Shown piece by piece: positions 20,772 through 32,139 of a stretch of DNA of 64,000 nt (position 1 is the first letter of the stretch; every line of letters starts with the position of its first letter). The notes beneath the pieces were generated by a model. It did no database searches. It saw only the letters and a program-made list of their open reading frames with translations, and had not been told where the DNA came from. The position numbers were made by a program, and so were the translations under genes. Location: the NCBI GenBank assembly GCA_947095585.1, contig OX352763.1, forward strand, positions 47,583,481 through 47,647,480, read 5' to 3'. This DNA is from Nephrocerus scutellatus. Taxonomy: Eukaryota; Arthropoda; Insecta; Diptera; Pipunculidae.

Positions 20772-22680
20772 TTAGGGAGAGGAAAAGATGAGATGTCTAT
20801 GCACGCGAGTCTTAAACGACTGCAGATCATAAAAATGCGGAAACACAGAATCAGGCAAATCATTCCATATAACAATCGTGCGGCTAAAGAAGGAATCTCT
20901 GAATTGGTTAGTACGTCCGAAGATAGGCTTAATAGTAGACCCGTGAGCTCGAGTTGAGGCACGGGTATTACGGATGGGTTGGAGAATAGGCGGGATGCAT
21001 CTGGATATTTCTTTTGAACACCGCTTGTGGAAAAAGCGATAAAACAGTGACAGGCAGGAAACATTCCTACGATGTTCAAGCGATTCGATTGTTTTCGCGA
21101 TATCAACGTCACCAATAAGTTTTAACGCGCGGTTCTGAACTCTGTCTAGTAGATGCAATGTAGTCTTGGGGTCACCTGCCCAGACAATACAATTGTATTC
21201 GAGTTGAGGGCGAATATACGCTTTGTAAATAGTAGCCAGATCTGAAGGAGTGAAGTACATCTTGCACCGTTTTAGGAAACCTAAACATCTTGTAGCATTT
21301 TTGGCGATGGCAAATATGTGGTCGTTCCAACGAAGCTTGTTGTTGATGTACATACCGAGAATTGAGATCATCTTTGATGCAAGAACCATTCATGGATAAA
21401 GGTTGGGGGTTTAAATTACGCTTAGACGACAGAAGACAGCATTGGGTCTTAGAAGCGTTAAATTCAACTCTATTATGTAGTCCCCACCTTGTTATGCTGT
21501 CAAGGTCAGAATTTAACGTGCTTAACATACGTTGTTGTTCAAGTTCCACTTGTAACGAAGAGGGTCGTGCAGAAAGCGTGAAGTCATATGAAAAGCTAAG
21601 ATTACTGTCATCAGCGAAAGAATGGATTGGATTAGAGGTGGTGGATAGGAGATCATTAATGAAAATTAGAAAGAGTGTCGGAGATAAAACAGAGCCTTGA
21701 GGAACACCGGCGTTTATGCGATGAACATTGGATTTGAATCCGTCCAATACGACCTGGAGTGAACGGTCAGAAAGGTTGTTACTAGTCCAATTGAGCAGGG
21801 TGTTATTAATTCCATAAGCATTCATTTTCGACAAAAGAGCTTGATGCCAGACTCTGTCAAATGCCTTGGAAATATCGAGTGCTGGTTCCACTTTTCAGTG
21901 AGATAAGCCATCAGATCACCTGTAGAACGTTGACTACGAAAACCATACTGCTGGTCACTAAGGATTTCACGTAATTCAAGGTATTGCATAAGCTTACGAT
22001 TGATCAGGGTTTCCATGACCTTGAAGAGTATAGATGTTAGTGCAATGGGTCGGTACGAGGAAAGGGATGACGTTTCGCCTTTTTTAGGAACAGGCTGGAT
22101 AAAGGCTGTTTTCCAATTCCTTGGGACGACTCCAGAAGAATAAGAAAAAAGAAAAGCCTGCGAAGTGGTAATGCCAACGTTGAAGAACAACTCTTCAAAA
22201 CTATAGCGGGAATGCCATCAGGCCCAGCAGATTTATGAATGTTGAGATCATTTAATACTCTTGCCACTTGACGAGTACGGAAGTAAATCTGTCCCATAGA
22301 GGATTCAACTCTTACAAGTACAGGCGGCGACAACGTGCTATCTGGCAGCGTAGAGCTAGCTGCGAAATGTGAAGCAAGCAGATTGGCCTTGTCTTTTGAG
22401 CTGACAGTTGGAATGTCATTGTGAATGAGCGTTGGAATTGAAGACGAGGCAGTATTTTTAATTCGTCTCACGAATGACCAAAAATGTTTACTTCCTTTGG
22501 GACATTGAAGTATTTTTTGTCCCAGTTTTTGGTCATAGTCGAATTTGGCGCGTTTAAGGAAGGAATTGCAATCATTTCTGACTCGTCTAAATTTGGTTCG
22601 GTTTTCCACAGTGGGGGTTTTTTTTATATAACCGAAAGCATACCTCACGGTTCCTAGTAGCTTCTTTGCAGCTTAAATCA
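20772..22680 (-). pseudogene. LINE reverse transcriptase and C-terminal region
   Basis: Motifs read leftward: KSAGPDGIPAIVLKSCSSTL (near 22230), LTSILFKVMETLINRKLM (near 22010), ALDISKAFDRVWHQALLSKM (near 21860), GVPQGSVLSPTLFLIFINDL (near 21680), FADD (21607-21618), then YINNKLRWNDHIFAIAKNAT and the terminal SRTIVIWNDLPDSVF. At least four frame changes, so inactive. The domain set is complete through the C-terminus. Confidence 0.8.
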
Positions 22681-23013
22681 TACCAAGCATTTTCCTTCGG
22701 TTTGATACACTTTGTCCTGGAAGGGATAAATTGTCTCATACCCTCGAGGATTATGTTAGTGATCGTATAAGAAGTGGCTTCCACAACACTATTGGCGTTA
22801 AGTGGCCAGTTATAGCTTTTAAAGAAATTATTGAGGCCATTCCAGTTGGCTTTCTCGTGTAGCCATACTTTTCTTTTAGGAGTTTTCTCTTTAACTGTGT
22901 GGTTTGACAACGAGAAATTAGCTGATACTACACAATGGTCTGAAGAGCCTACACCTACACTGACGGTGTATTTGTTAGGAAGAGAAGTAAGAAACAAGTC
23001 ATACCTATATACC
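22680..23013 (-). pseudogene. LINE endonuclease C-terminal end and linker
   Basis: Begins inside the endonuclease: VGVGSSDHCVVSANFSLSNH carries the terminal SDH motif (near 22950). A linker follows with WYDLSCKEATRNREVCFRLY before the RT. Everything upstream is missing, as expected for 5' truncation during target-primed insertion. Confidence 0.7.
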
Positions 23014-23037
23014 TGGAGAAAGGTAAACGTAATTTTT
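23014..23037 (+). pseudogene. LOA copy B: RT sliver right of the LINE
   Basis: The 24 bases continue the interrupted copy B reading frame (WRKVNVIF) up to the next inserted element, showing that host sequence resumes in register. Confidence 0.7.
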
Positions 23038-23529
23038 AAATTCTCTATATTAACTTCGCGTGCCCGTGACAAAATCTTGTGATCAATTTTTAACACAGTT
23101 TCTAACGTCCGATTTTACTCAAACTTTGCACACATGTATGTGTATTTCCCATGACAATACTTTCTATTAAAATTTGGGCACCTCGGGCCTCGGGGTCGGG
23201 GGGCTCCCATACAAATTTTTTAAAACATTTACCCGATTTTCTTCAAATTTTATACGGATGTGTATCTTCGATGGACAACAATTTTTGTAATAAGTTGGAA
23301 GTGATCGGGCTCCTGGGTCGAAGGGCACCAATACAAATTTTATAAAAAAAAGTACCCGATTTTTGTCAAATTCTATACGCATACGAGATACACATCTCCG
23401 ATGGACAAACTTTTTGTAAAAATTTGGAAGTGAAATGGCCCCGGGTCGGGGGGCTCTCTAACAAAAATTGTAAAAAATTTACCCGATTTAATTCAAACTG
23501 CACATTGTGTATTCCCGATTAGAGAATTT
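23038..23529 (+). mobile_element. Short T-run-inserted element in copy B, 3'-truncated
   Basis: Shares its insertion point with the element at 10483 in copy A, so the insertion predates duplication of the segment. It lacks the (GGCT)n tract (reads GCGTGCCCGTGACAAAATC) and breaks off at AGAGAATTTG, where a deletion joins it to RT sequence corresponding to 11190 of copy A. Confidence 0.75.
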
Positions 23530-23945
23530 GCCGTTTACTATATAGTTAAAAAGATAACAGGAAATTTCCGTTCCAAAGAAAAAGCTTTGTTTTCTTTCCA
23601 CGAGGGTCTTGTGGCCCAGTAGACGCCTCTACGGAAGAACTTGGGGTCTTAATCCTAAAATGATACATTGGATGCATAATATGATGGTGAAACCTATTAT
23701 CACATACGCGGCCATCGTTTGGTGGCCGAAGGTTCTTGAAATGACAACGGCAATTAAGCTTCAGAAGCTACAAAAATTGCCTGCCTAGGAATAACAGGTG
23801 TCATGCGCACCTGCCTTACGGCTGCATTAGAAGCTGTTGTAGGGCCTTCACCCCTGCCAATCTTCATTAGGAAGACGGCCGCTAGATGCCCTATTAAGCT
23901 GCAACTAGAATACGGGCTTAAATCAGGTGATTACGTGGGCAATTA
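23530..23945 (+). pseudogene. LOA copy B: RT remnants, right part
   Basis: Two pieces match copy A: 23530-23600 (copy A 11190-11262) and 23600-23940 (copy A 11905-12243). The ~640 bases between them, including the displaced endonuclease piece of copy A, are absent. The second piece keeps MRTCLTAALEAVVGPSPLPI. Confidence 0.65.
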
Positions 23946-25059
23946 ATTGTTTATACCCAGAAAGAAAAAGAAGACGTTGGCGAGAGGGCTTAATGCACTA
24001 ACGACTAAAGAATTCTAATTTATCTTATTTCAATTTTTTATTATAAGCTGCGAAATTAAAAAACCAAATCAATAAAAATAACAAGATTTAATCAAATCAA
24101 AGTCGAAAAACAAGAATCTTTTGCGATGCTAGGCCCCAACGGCATCATTATTTTTATCATCGCTATCAGGTCGGGATTATGCTTAATTACTACCAAAACA
24201 AACAAACAAAATTGAAAAAAGTATCCACGGTCAGAGACGCAGTCGGTAATATTTTTCCGGAATGTCCGGAAAATTCAGTAGAAAAAGGACAATGAAAGGG
24301 AAAAAAGTCATTACAAAAAAAGAAAAAAAAAAGGAAAAACAAATTAACGCAAACTTGGGGAGTAAAAGAACTTGAAAATGTTTTGAACTTTTTTATAAGA
24401 AACTGTATTAAAAAATCAACGGCGCAGCGACTTGTTGTAGGTCAGGATTCTGGATTATTGTTCATTGCTGTTAGACACCGGTGTTGCTTGTGTAGGTACC
24501 AGACATGAAAAAGCACGCGGGCAGCCAACGGATGTTGATTATTTTCAAGGGCATCGTTCATTTGCATTTTTATGCTTTTTTAATTTCGTTTAATTGGCTT
24601 TTATTAGCAGAGTTACTTGTTTAGCCGCGATGTTGACATAATCAATTGTAAGTATGAACTTGTTTACACTCCGCATTATTTAAAGGCCACTCTTTCTGCG
24701 TGTGGTTGTTCAGTAGTTTAAAACCATAATTCCATACGATTAGGTAGTTGTTTTCTATTTTGTATAATTAATGCCAATTACTTCAAAGAAACACTTTGTG
24801 AACTATAATGACATCTAGCGGTGATTTATTTTACTCGCATGCGTTTTGATAAAAATCCAACAGATGGCTTTTTTCATATATCTAATTGTACATGTTCTGT
24901 ACTCACAATCCGATCGTAACAAGTAAGGGTATAAAACTTCGTTTTTCGGGTACAAACATATATATCGAAACACGCCCGCCACACATTAGTTTATTTGGTA
25001 ATAATCGCCAAAATTTCTGTTTGTGAGGTCGGAGCTATTTCAAGGAATTTTGTTTTTCC
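23946..25059. other. AT-rich stretch, no gene recognised
   Basis: No frame over ~60 codons with recognisable content. Poly-A-rich 24300-24345. Nothing that I can assign; part could be 3' flank of the LOA-type copy. Confidence 0.4.
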
Positions 25060-25385
25060 ACGCTTTACACGGGCCACACGCGATTAGCGACACGCCTCAA
25101 AAGCGGGATATCAAAATGGACTCCTGACTTTGAGCTGCTCACAAAACTTCAGCCTTTTAGGTCGTGCGAAAGGTGGTTAAAAAATACCTCAAAAAACGAG
25201 AAAATGGCGTGATTTCAAACCATCACATGAGGCACACGCGAAACTTGACACGCGTCATACGTGGAATATAATGCTAATATGAAAATGGTATTTTGGACTT
25301 AGATACTCACAAAATTTCAGCTCTATAGGTCATGTGGAAGGTGGTTAAAAAGGACCTCAAAGTGATCGAAAATACAGATAAAAGG
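25060..25385 (+). repeat. Two diverged direct repeats, ~158-bp period
   Basis: CACACGCG at 25075 and 25233 opens two copies that both read CTCACAAAA(C/T)TTCAG, then TAGGTC(G/A)TG, GGTGGTTAAAAA and ACCTCAAA. The copies are diverged, hence old. Confidence 0.6.
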
Positions 25386-25654
25386 GGTCCAGTAAAGTTA
25401 AATAAAAATTTTTAAATTCGTATACATACATTCGGTCAACGTATTTTCTGATAGTTCCCAATCAGTTGTAATCATTTAGGGGTGGCTAGACGCGTCTGAG
25501 CGGCTGTTCTTTTTTTATGAATAGTTAATTGCGAAACATTACATATTATGCGAAGCCTATTTAAGTTTCCCTTCATTGAGCTGTTGATAAAGTCTGTCTC
25601 CATTTTGTTCGTATTTTGTACAAATGGGGTGTGCCACATCTCTTAATTATTTTA

Positions 25655-25692
25655 ATATATATAATATAATATATATATATATATTTAATATA
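25655..25692 (+). repeat. (AT)n microsatellite
   Basis: Imperfect TA-dinucleotide tract immediately left of a short T-run-inserted element. Confidence 0.8.
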
Positions 25693-25697
25693 TTTTG

Positions 25698-26100
25698 AAA
25701 TTCCTTATATTCATTTCCCGTGCCCGTGTGTTTGTCTGTTTGTTTGTTTGTCGTGGAATCTTGCGATCAATTTTTAACCTACTTCCCAAAGTCTGATTTA
25801 ATTGAAACTAAGCACATATGTAGTCTTTCGAGCCTCAGGGCCGAGGGATGCCAACACAAATTTTTTAAAAACTAACCTGAACTTAAATTCTATTTTATAA
25901 TGAATAACACTTTTTGTAAAAATTTTAAAATGGTTTGGTCCTGGGGTAGGGGGGCTCCCAAACAAATTTAAGATATTTACCCGATTCTCTTCAAATTTTA
26001 TACACATGTGTAACTCTAATTACAACACTTTTTGGAAGTGATCGGGCACTAGGGCCGAGGAGCGCATATTTAAATTTCTTCAAAATAAGTTCGATTTTAT
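25698..26100 (+). mobile_element. Diverged short T-run-inserted element
   Basis: 5' end AAATTCCTTATATTCATTTC is a mutated form of the family start. It is followed by CCCGTGCCCGTG, then a (TTTG)n tract in the place where other copies carry (GGCT)n, and three minisatellite units. The 3' tail cannot be found. Confidence 0.65.
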
Positions 26101-26233
26101 TCAATTTTCGTCATTTGAAATACTAAATAAAAATTTAAAAGTTTTTTGTATTTGAATATAATAAGAATGGCTTGTTGTTTCAAGTGTAAGTTTGCAAAAT
26201 CCAGCATAACAACACATCTATTGCATAAAAGCG

Positions 26234-26818
26234 AGTTTTATAATTTATCTTTAAAAGTAAAGAAAAATTATATTTTCTTCTTTTTTTATTTAATTTTAAC
26301 TTTATTTAATTAATTTAATCCGTTCGGGAAAAAGACTGATAGAAAACTCGACTCTTCATCACAAGAGTGACTGTCTTTTATACTTATCCTAACAGTACAA
26401 TAATAATCTTACATACTAGGTGGTCACTACACATTCGACGTCAGCAGATTCGTTTGGGGTTTTAATTATTGAGATATTACTATCCCATTAGTTTTAATGG
26501 CGCGAATGCTTTATGATTCGTTTGCTTACATAGTCTTACTGACTATGCGAATGTTTAGATTTCAACATTGTCGTTGGATAAATAGAGAGACATTCAATGT
26601 GCGAATGTTTAGATTCTAACATTGTCGTTGGATAGTTAAGCGACATTCAATGTGCGAATGTTTAGATTCTAACATTGTCGCACATTCAATGTGCGAATGT
26701 TTTGATTTCATCCGTTGGGATATTTATGTCGTCGGATATTAAATTGTCGTCGGACATAATATCAACGGATGCAGCTGTGTCAATAATTTGGGGTTTGACT
26801 TTGTCATCAAATATGACT
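26234..26818 (-). repeat. 3' LTR of the 17.6/297-like element
   Basis: Ends AGTTTTATAATTTATC at the left and ATATGACT at the right. On the minus strand it is preceded by a purine-rich run, AAGGGTAAGCG (26819-26829), the likely polypurine tract. Confidence 0.85.
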
Positions 26819-26874
26819 CGCTTACCCTTAAAATTCGAGTCCCGTCGAATTCTTAAAAAAGTTCGCAATCTGCT

Positions 26875-27390
26875 AAATGTAACGACCAGTGCCATAATAA
26901 TGATAAAAATGTATATAATATAAAAATTGTAACTTTTATCTTATTTATGAAATATTTCTTGGATTTCATCTAAGTTATCAAAATTATAGACTTGTGGTAC
27001 TTCTGTTAAATTTTCTGACAAAATATTCAAATTGGGTATTATTATATTAGATTTACTTTCAAAACGTTTAATATTATAATTATCAATACAAATTTCACAA
27101 TTTTCACAATAGAAAGTTATTATACTTAGTTATTTTGAAATTTTCTTCTAGTATCTTTATAAGTTTTATTAAACCATTCCTTATGAGATTCGATAACTAA
27201 TCTTATGTTTGTTAAATAACTTTGGAGCTCCTTATTTGTTTTAATCTGCTTATTCATATTTATTATAACATTATGTTGACTAAGATCTATTGTTTTAAAA
27301 TGGTTTTTTATACTTTCTTTATCTTCATCATCAAGATTACCAAATAACCAGTTAATTATTCTTCATCCTATATTTATTAATACTCTTTTT
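26875..27390 (-). pseudogene. env: env C-terminal region of the 17.6/297-like element
   Basis: Resumes directly left of the inserted elements with WLFGNLDDEDKESI (near 27340), the part after the cleavage site in F-like Env. It continues through a helical region to a hydrophobic membrane-spanning stretch and a basic tail near 26935-26835. The insertion point falls next to the expected protease cleavage region. Broken, not functional. Confidence 0.65.
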
Positions 27391-28132
27391 AAATTCTCTA
27401 TATTAACTTCAATTGCCCGTGGGTCGTCGGTCGTCTGTCGTGGATTCTTGCGATCAATTTTTAACCCACTTCCCATGGCCCGATTTTATTGAAATTTTGC
27501 ACACATGTGTATTTCCGGAGACAACACGTTCTATTAAATTTTGAGGCCCCTTGGGCTGCGGGGTCGGGGGGTTCCCAAACAAAAATTTTAAAAAATTTAC
27601 CAGATTTTACCAGATACACACATGTGTATACCCAATATACAATACTTTTTCGAAAATTTGGTAGTGATCGGGTCCCGGGTTCGGCCGCAAGGCCCTTATA
27701 CATTTTTTAAATATCTGTACTGGCATCAGATATTCGTCGCCCTTTATGGACTGTGTGCGGTGTGTGCTGCGCAGTCGGCTGCGCTGCAGGGTTTTGGTGT
27801 TGGAGAGAGAGAGAGAGAAATCTTAGCTCACGCACAAATGAACCCAGCAAATGAAACGAGACATACATGTTTTATGCTTACTTCAACTTACATTTTTATT
27901 TACTGAATTGTATTTTTATTGATGTCGTTTTTTTGTTGTCGATATCAACTTACAGATAAAACAACAAGTTTTCACAATATGCTGTCATTTGGCGTTTTCA
28001 TAAATTAGTTCAGAGCAGTCAAAGAGTTCTCAAGAAAAATGTTCATGTTTCTTATTTGCTCAGAGTATGAGCGTGCTCTAAGTGCTCTAAGAGAATTTAG
28101 ATGAAAAATTTTAATTTTTATGGGTTTTTTTT
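27391..28132 (+). mobile_element. Short T-run-inserted element in env, first of a pair
   Basis: Starts AAATTCTCTATATTAACTTC at 27391 after a T-run. Carries a GGGTCGTCGGTCGTC tract, minisatellite units, and the ~350-bp right section with the GA-repeat (GGAGAGAGAGAGAG). Ends GATGAAAAATTTTAATTTTT, ATGGG and T-run at 28132. Similar to the long form at 61921-62806. Confidence 0.8.
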
Positions 28133-28636
28133 AAATTCTCTATATTAACTTCGCGTGCACGTGGCTGGCTGGCTGGTCAGATTTTCTGATAAATTTTTAG
28201 CCCACTTCCCATGTCCCGATTTCATTGAAATTTTGCACACATGTATATTTCCGGTGAAAATACTTTCTATTAAAATTTGAGGCCCCTCGGACCTCGGGTT
28301 CGGGGGGCTCCCATACAAATATTTTACAATTTTAATCCGATTATCTTTAAATTTTGTACACATGTGTGTCTTCGATGGAAAACACTTTTTGTAAAAATTT
28401 GGAGCGATCGGCTCCTTGGGGACCCCAATATACAATTTTTAAAAAACCCTATATCGCATCAGATCACGGCAAAGTCTGAGCTCTGTGCATTGTGAGCAGC
28501 GCTGTTCGCTGCCGCTGCGTCATTTCGTGGATGATTTTGCCACAAGACGAGCACGCAGTGTGTGTGTGTGTGTGTGTGTGTATCTCCGATTAGAGAATTT
28601 ACAAGAAAAATTTTACTTTTTATGGGTTGTTTTTTT
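28133..28636 (+). mobile_element. Short T-run-inserted element in env, second of a pair
   Basis: Begins immediately after the T-run end of the previous element, so the two are head to tail. It has a (GGCT)n tract, two minisatellite units, a (TG)n microsatellite at 28557-28580 and the tail GGGTTGTTTTTTT. Confidence 0.8.
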
Positions 28637-29190
28637 CTTTTGTATGAATCGTAAGTGTTAATAGTGCATGTTCTAATTCATCCATTTTTTTATTAAGATC
28701 TAAAATAAGCCAACTATTTTTTTCTTTAAAACTTTTAGATATACTAATTTTTAATTTTTGTATTGTATTTTCTATTTCTTTTAAATCAATAACATGGATT
28801 AATTTTGAATAATTTTTTATTAGATTTATTGACTCACTTTCTAAAACAGTATAGGTATCCCGCTTCAGTTTCGATCTTATTTACTTCCAGTGAAGCACTT
28901 ACATAGTTAACGGTCGACAACAGGATCAATAATGTTATTGTCTTTATCTGAAAAGGTTTTTAATGGGCTTTTAATTTGTATTGTATCAATTTTATTTGGA
29001 TTACTAGAATTATATTTTAGATATCTCTTGGCTGTTTTTTGTCTATTAGCTTTTGAGTTTTTTATATATAATGTGCGGCGGTTATAATCAGGTATGTCTA
29101 CTCTTTTTGAGTTAATTCTATTAATGGTTTTTGTTGATTCCATGTTTTGCTTAATCTTTTTAAGATCTATATCTAACCGGTTTATATTAT
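28637..29190 (-). pseudogene. env: env N-terminal region of the 17.6/297-like element
   Basis: A frame from 29143 (MESTKTINRINSKRVDIP) gives a basic N-terminus. Further left, 28900-28640, pieces in another frame encode a helical stretch (LKEIENTIQKLKISISKSF). It resembles the surface part of errantivirus Env, a baculovirus F-like fusion protein family. It breaks at 28637 where inserted elements begin. Confidence 0.55.
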
Positions 29191-29275
29191 ATGTGTTTTA
29201 GTTGTAGAATGAATCGTGTGATTGTAAAATCCAACAGCTCTAATAACTAATTCTTCTGTTGCTATATTTTCATCT

Positions 29276-30234
29276 TTACTTTTTAAAATTCTTATATGTT
29301 CTAAATAAAAGGGATAAGAGAAATCGTTCAATATCTGAATTTCCAGTGTGAGAATTTGGAGTTGTAAAATGGGCTCTTATACCTTTTTCACGACAGAATA
29401 ATTTTATCAGAGTGTTATTAAATTCATTATCCATTATTAACAGATCTGGTTTTCCTAAAAGTGAAATTCTCTCTTCTAATTTAGTTTTTATGGTGCACAT
29501 ATTCTTATCATTAATTTTATGTTCGCTTCCTAATTTAGTAAGTCTATCTATAGTGGTCAAGAAATAGGTTTTATGTATCTGAAAAATATCTAAGTGTACT
29601 ATCATATTTGGTCTTTCTGGCGTTTCAGTATGGTTGAAATACCTTTTGAATGGTTTTCGGTCGTATTTATTTTCATTACATATCTGACAGTTATTAATGT
29701 ATTTATTAACGTATTTTATTAAATTCGGATAGAAATATTTGTTCTTCATTTCCTCAAAATTTTCTAATACCCCTCTGTGATTTGTTTCATTATGAATTTT
29801 TTCAATTATTTCAAAAAATTCCTCTTCGTTTGGCAAGTCTATTGCTAATTCACAACATTTTACAAATTTCGGGTTTTTATCATTACTAAATAATTGTATG
29901 AGTTTCTGTTGAAGTATATTATACTTGCTATCATCGAGTTCAGAATGAATTCCGATCGTTCCCTTCTTTATTGTTCTCCTAAGAAGATAGTTTAAATAAT
30001 GCTCATTACTAAGATCAGTGTTTTGAATATAGATATATTTGTTTAATAATATTTCCTGCTCTTGTTGTTTTGTTGAAGCAATTCTTATTTGTTGTTTATA
30101 TTTATTAACAATCCCTTCGCTAATATAAAAATGATCATTTAAATTTTCTTGTTCGCTGTGAATAGTCTCAATATCATCATTAGTGATTTCGAATAACGAT
30201 TTTAAATCAAAGTTTTCCATATTATTTGTATGGA
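29276..30234 (-). pseudogene. pol: Integrase of the 17.6/297-like element
   Basis: The zinc-binding HHCC region is present (HNETNHRG near 29790, CQICNENK near 29680). The three catalytic acids can be placed: MIVHLDIF (Asp, near 29600), LIMDNEFNN (Asp, near 29430), SDIERFLLSL (Glu, near 29340). Open for about 380 codons from 30415 together with the RNase H end. It stops at 29276, close after the catalytic core, so the C-terminal domain is short or lost. Confidence 0.85.
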
Positions 30235-30719
30235 TTTGATTACTGTTATCTGGATTCATTCTGCTCAAGAAATCTGCTATCTTGTTGTCTTTTCCTTTAA
30301 GATATTCTACATCAAATTCATATTCCCCTAACATTATTTTCCATCTAATAATTCTAGAATTGGGTTCTTTTAATGAGTAGAGCCATTTAAGAGGTTGATG
30401 ATCAGTTTTTACCAAAAACTTTCTACCGTATAAGTATGGTCTAAAGTATTTTATGGCCCATACAATCGCTAATAATTCCTTTTCTAAAGTATGCTAATTT
30501 TTTTCGTGATTGTTCAAAGTGCGGCTTGCATAACAAACCAGTTTTCCGTCTTGGCTTAAAACTGCTCCAAGTGCAACATTACTTGCGTCTGTTGTTAAAA
30601 CAAATTTTTTATTGAAATTAGGATAAGCTAAAACTGGGTAGGTTGTCATTATTTCTTTTAATTTATTAAATGCATTTATGTAGTCTTGATCATTCGGATC
30701 AATTTTGGTAGCCTTTTTA
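30235..30719 (-). pseudogene. pol: RNase H of the 17.6/297-like element
   Basis: LTTDASNVALGAVLSQDGKL (first catalytic Asp, near 30600), then after a stop near 30496 the Glu-bearing TLEKELLAIVWAIKY, and KTDHQPLKWL followed by GKDNKIADFLSR (near 30290). Normal order between RT and integrase. Confidence 0.8.
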
Positions 30720-31780
30720 AGGTACTTTATTCATGGGGTTTGCAATTAAAGAATAAATTTTCTATAAAATCCGGTTAAACCAAGAAATGATTTTATTTCC
30801 TTAACTGTTTTTGACAACCTTACACAATTTATTGCTTCAATTTTCGTAGGATTGGGTTTAATTCCCTCGGCAGTAATTATATGCCTTAAAAATTCTGTTT
30901 GTTTTGCTAGAAATTTGCATTTATTTAATTGTATTTTTAAATTATGTTCACTAAGTCTAGCAAATATTTTATTTAAACTTTCGAAATGTTCCTTTATTGA
31001 AGTTGAGAAAACCAGTATGTCATCCATATAAATTACGCATATTTTATTAACAAAATCACCTAAAACGTGATTCATCATCCGCTGAAAAGTAGCGGGTGCA
31101 TTTTTAAGTCCAAATGGCATTCGAAGGTACTCGAAATGATATATTGGAGAGGAAAATGCTGTTTTTTCAACATCATTTACATTCATCAGTATTTGATGGA
31201 AACCTTTGGCTAAATCCAAGGTTGAAAAATATTGCGCACGACCTAGTTTATCAAGTAACGACTCCATATTTGGAAACGGAAATTTATCTTCTATTGTTAT
31301 TTCATTTAATTTCCTAAAATCAATAACAATACGCCCATTTAGTTTCTTTTGAATTATCTAATTTCTTAGCAACTATCCACAATGGTGAATTATAAGGCGA
31401 TTTACTCGGTCTTATAATACCTTGGGATAACATGTCTGTGATTTGACGTTCTATTTCTTTTTCATGTACCTGGGGATACCTATACATTTTTGAGAAAATA
31501 GGTTTATTTGAATTGGTAATTATTTTGTGCTTTACATTATTGGTTGCAGTTAAATTCTGGCCTTCTATGTAAAAATTCTTTCTATGTTGGTTTAGAAAAT
31601 TACTCAAAATTCGTTCTTCTTCGTCACCCAAATCTTTATGTAATAAGTCGTCGATAAAATTTTTGCGGTTTTCTAAATAGTGAATTTCATCATATTCTAT
31701 CGGTGGATTTCTTTGTTTGTTAAATATAATTTCTGAGTTATTAATTGTGAGCTTTCCGTTAAGTAAATCTATTTTTGCAC
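30720..31780 (-). pseudogene. pol: Reverse transcriptase of the 17.6/297-like element
   Basis: Entry motif MLSQGIIRPSKSPYNSPLW (near 31420), palm motif [13 protein letters not shown] (near 31220), [14 protein letters not shown] (near 31100), active site YMDD (near 31025) and connection motif [12 protein letters not shown] (near 30765). A frameshift at about 31320 falls between the entry and motif A. Core catalytic residues are intact. Confidence 0.85.
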
Positions 31781-32110
31781 CTATTGGGGTTAAAATATTA
31801 TTTCCGATGATATAATCGAATGGTTTATTTCCGAGATCAGTTATTTTTACTGACATTGTTTTGCCTGGACAAAGAAACTCGTTAGGCACCATAACAATGA
31901 CTTCTTTTCTAATTACTGTGGATCCTGTCAAAGTGTTTAGTATTATTGGTTTTTCTAAATTTTGCAGAGTCTTTAAGTGACCAAAAACTCTATAATCACC
32001 TAGTGTAGTAACGGCTCCAGTGTCTATTAAACACCTAATCGGAGTTGTATTTACTGTTAATATAACTATTGGAAGTTTGCAATCCGAGGCCGTTGTTGAA
32101 AATTTTCGAC
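31780..32110 (-). pseudogene. pol: Aspartic protease of the 17.6/297-like element
   Basis: A frame following gag carries CLIDTGA near 32030 and further downstream DYIIGNNIL (near 31810), corresponding to the active site and the conserved C-terminal strand. The frame is broken near the gag junction. Confidence 0.7.
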
Positions 32111-32139
32111 TTCAATTGAGTCTATTTCCATTGGTATTT

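Larger units (their letters stand above)
20694..23013 (-). mobile_element. CR1/Jockey-type LINE inserted in LOA copy B, 5'-truncated
   Basis: The 3' poly-A end lies at the left (T-run at 20694-20703) and the truncated 5' end at about 23013. The paralog at 10451-10461 shows the uninterrupted host as CCCTATGCCTGGAG. Here CCCTAT precedes the insert and CCTATATACCTGGAG follows it, so CCTAT is a possible target duplication. No RNase H was found. The exact clade is not settled from sequence alone. Confidence 0.75.

Noticed and set aside
24640..25000. Possible host promoter region with a TATAAAA-like string (GTATAAAACTTCG near 24930)
   Set aside because: No coding sequence follows that I can support; a single TATA-like string in AT-rich DNA is weak.
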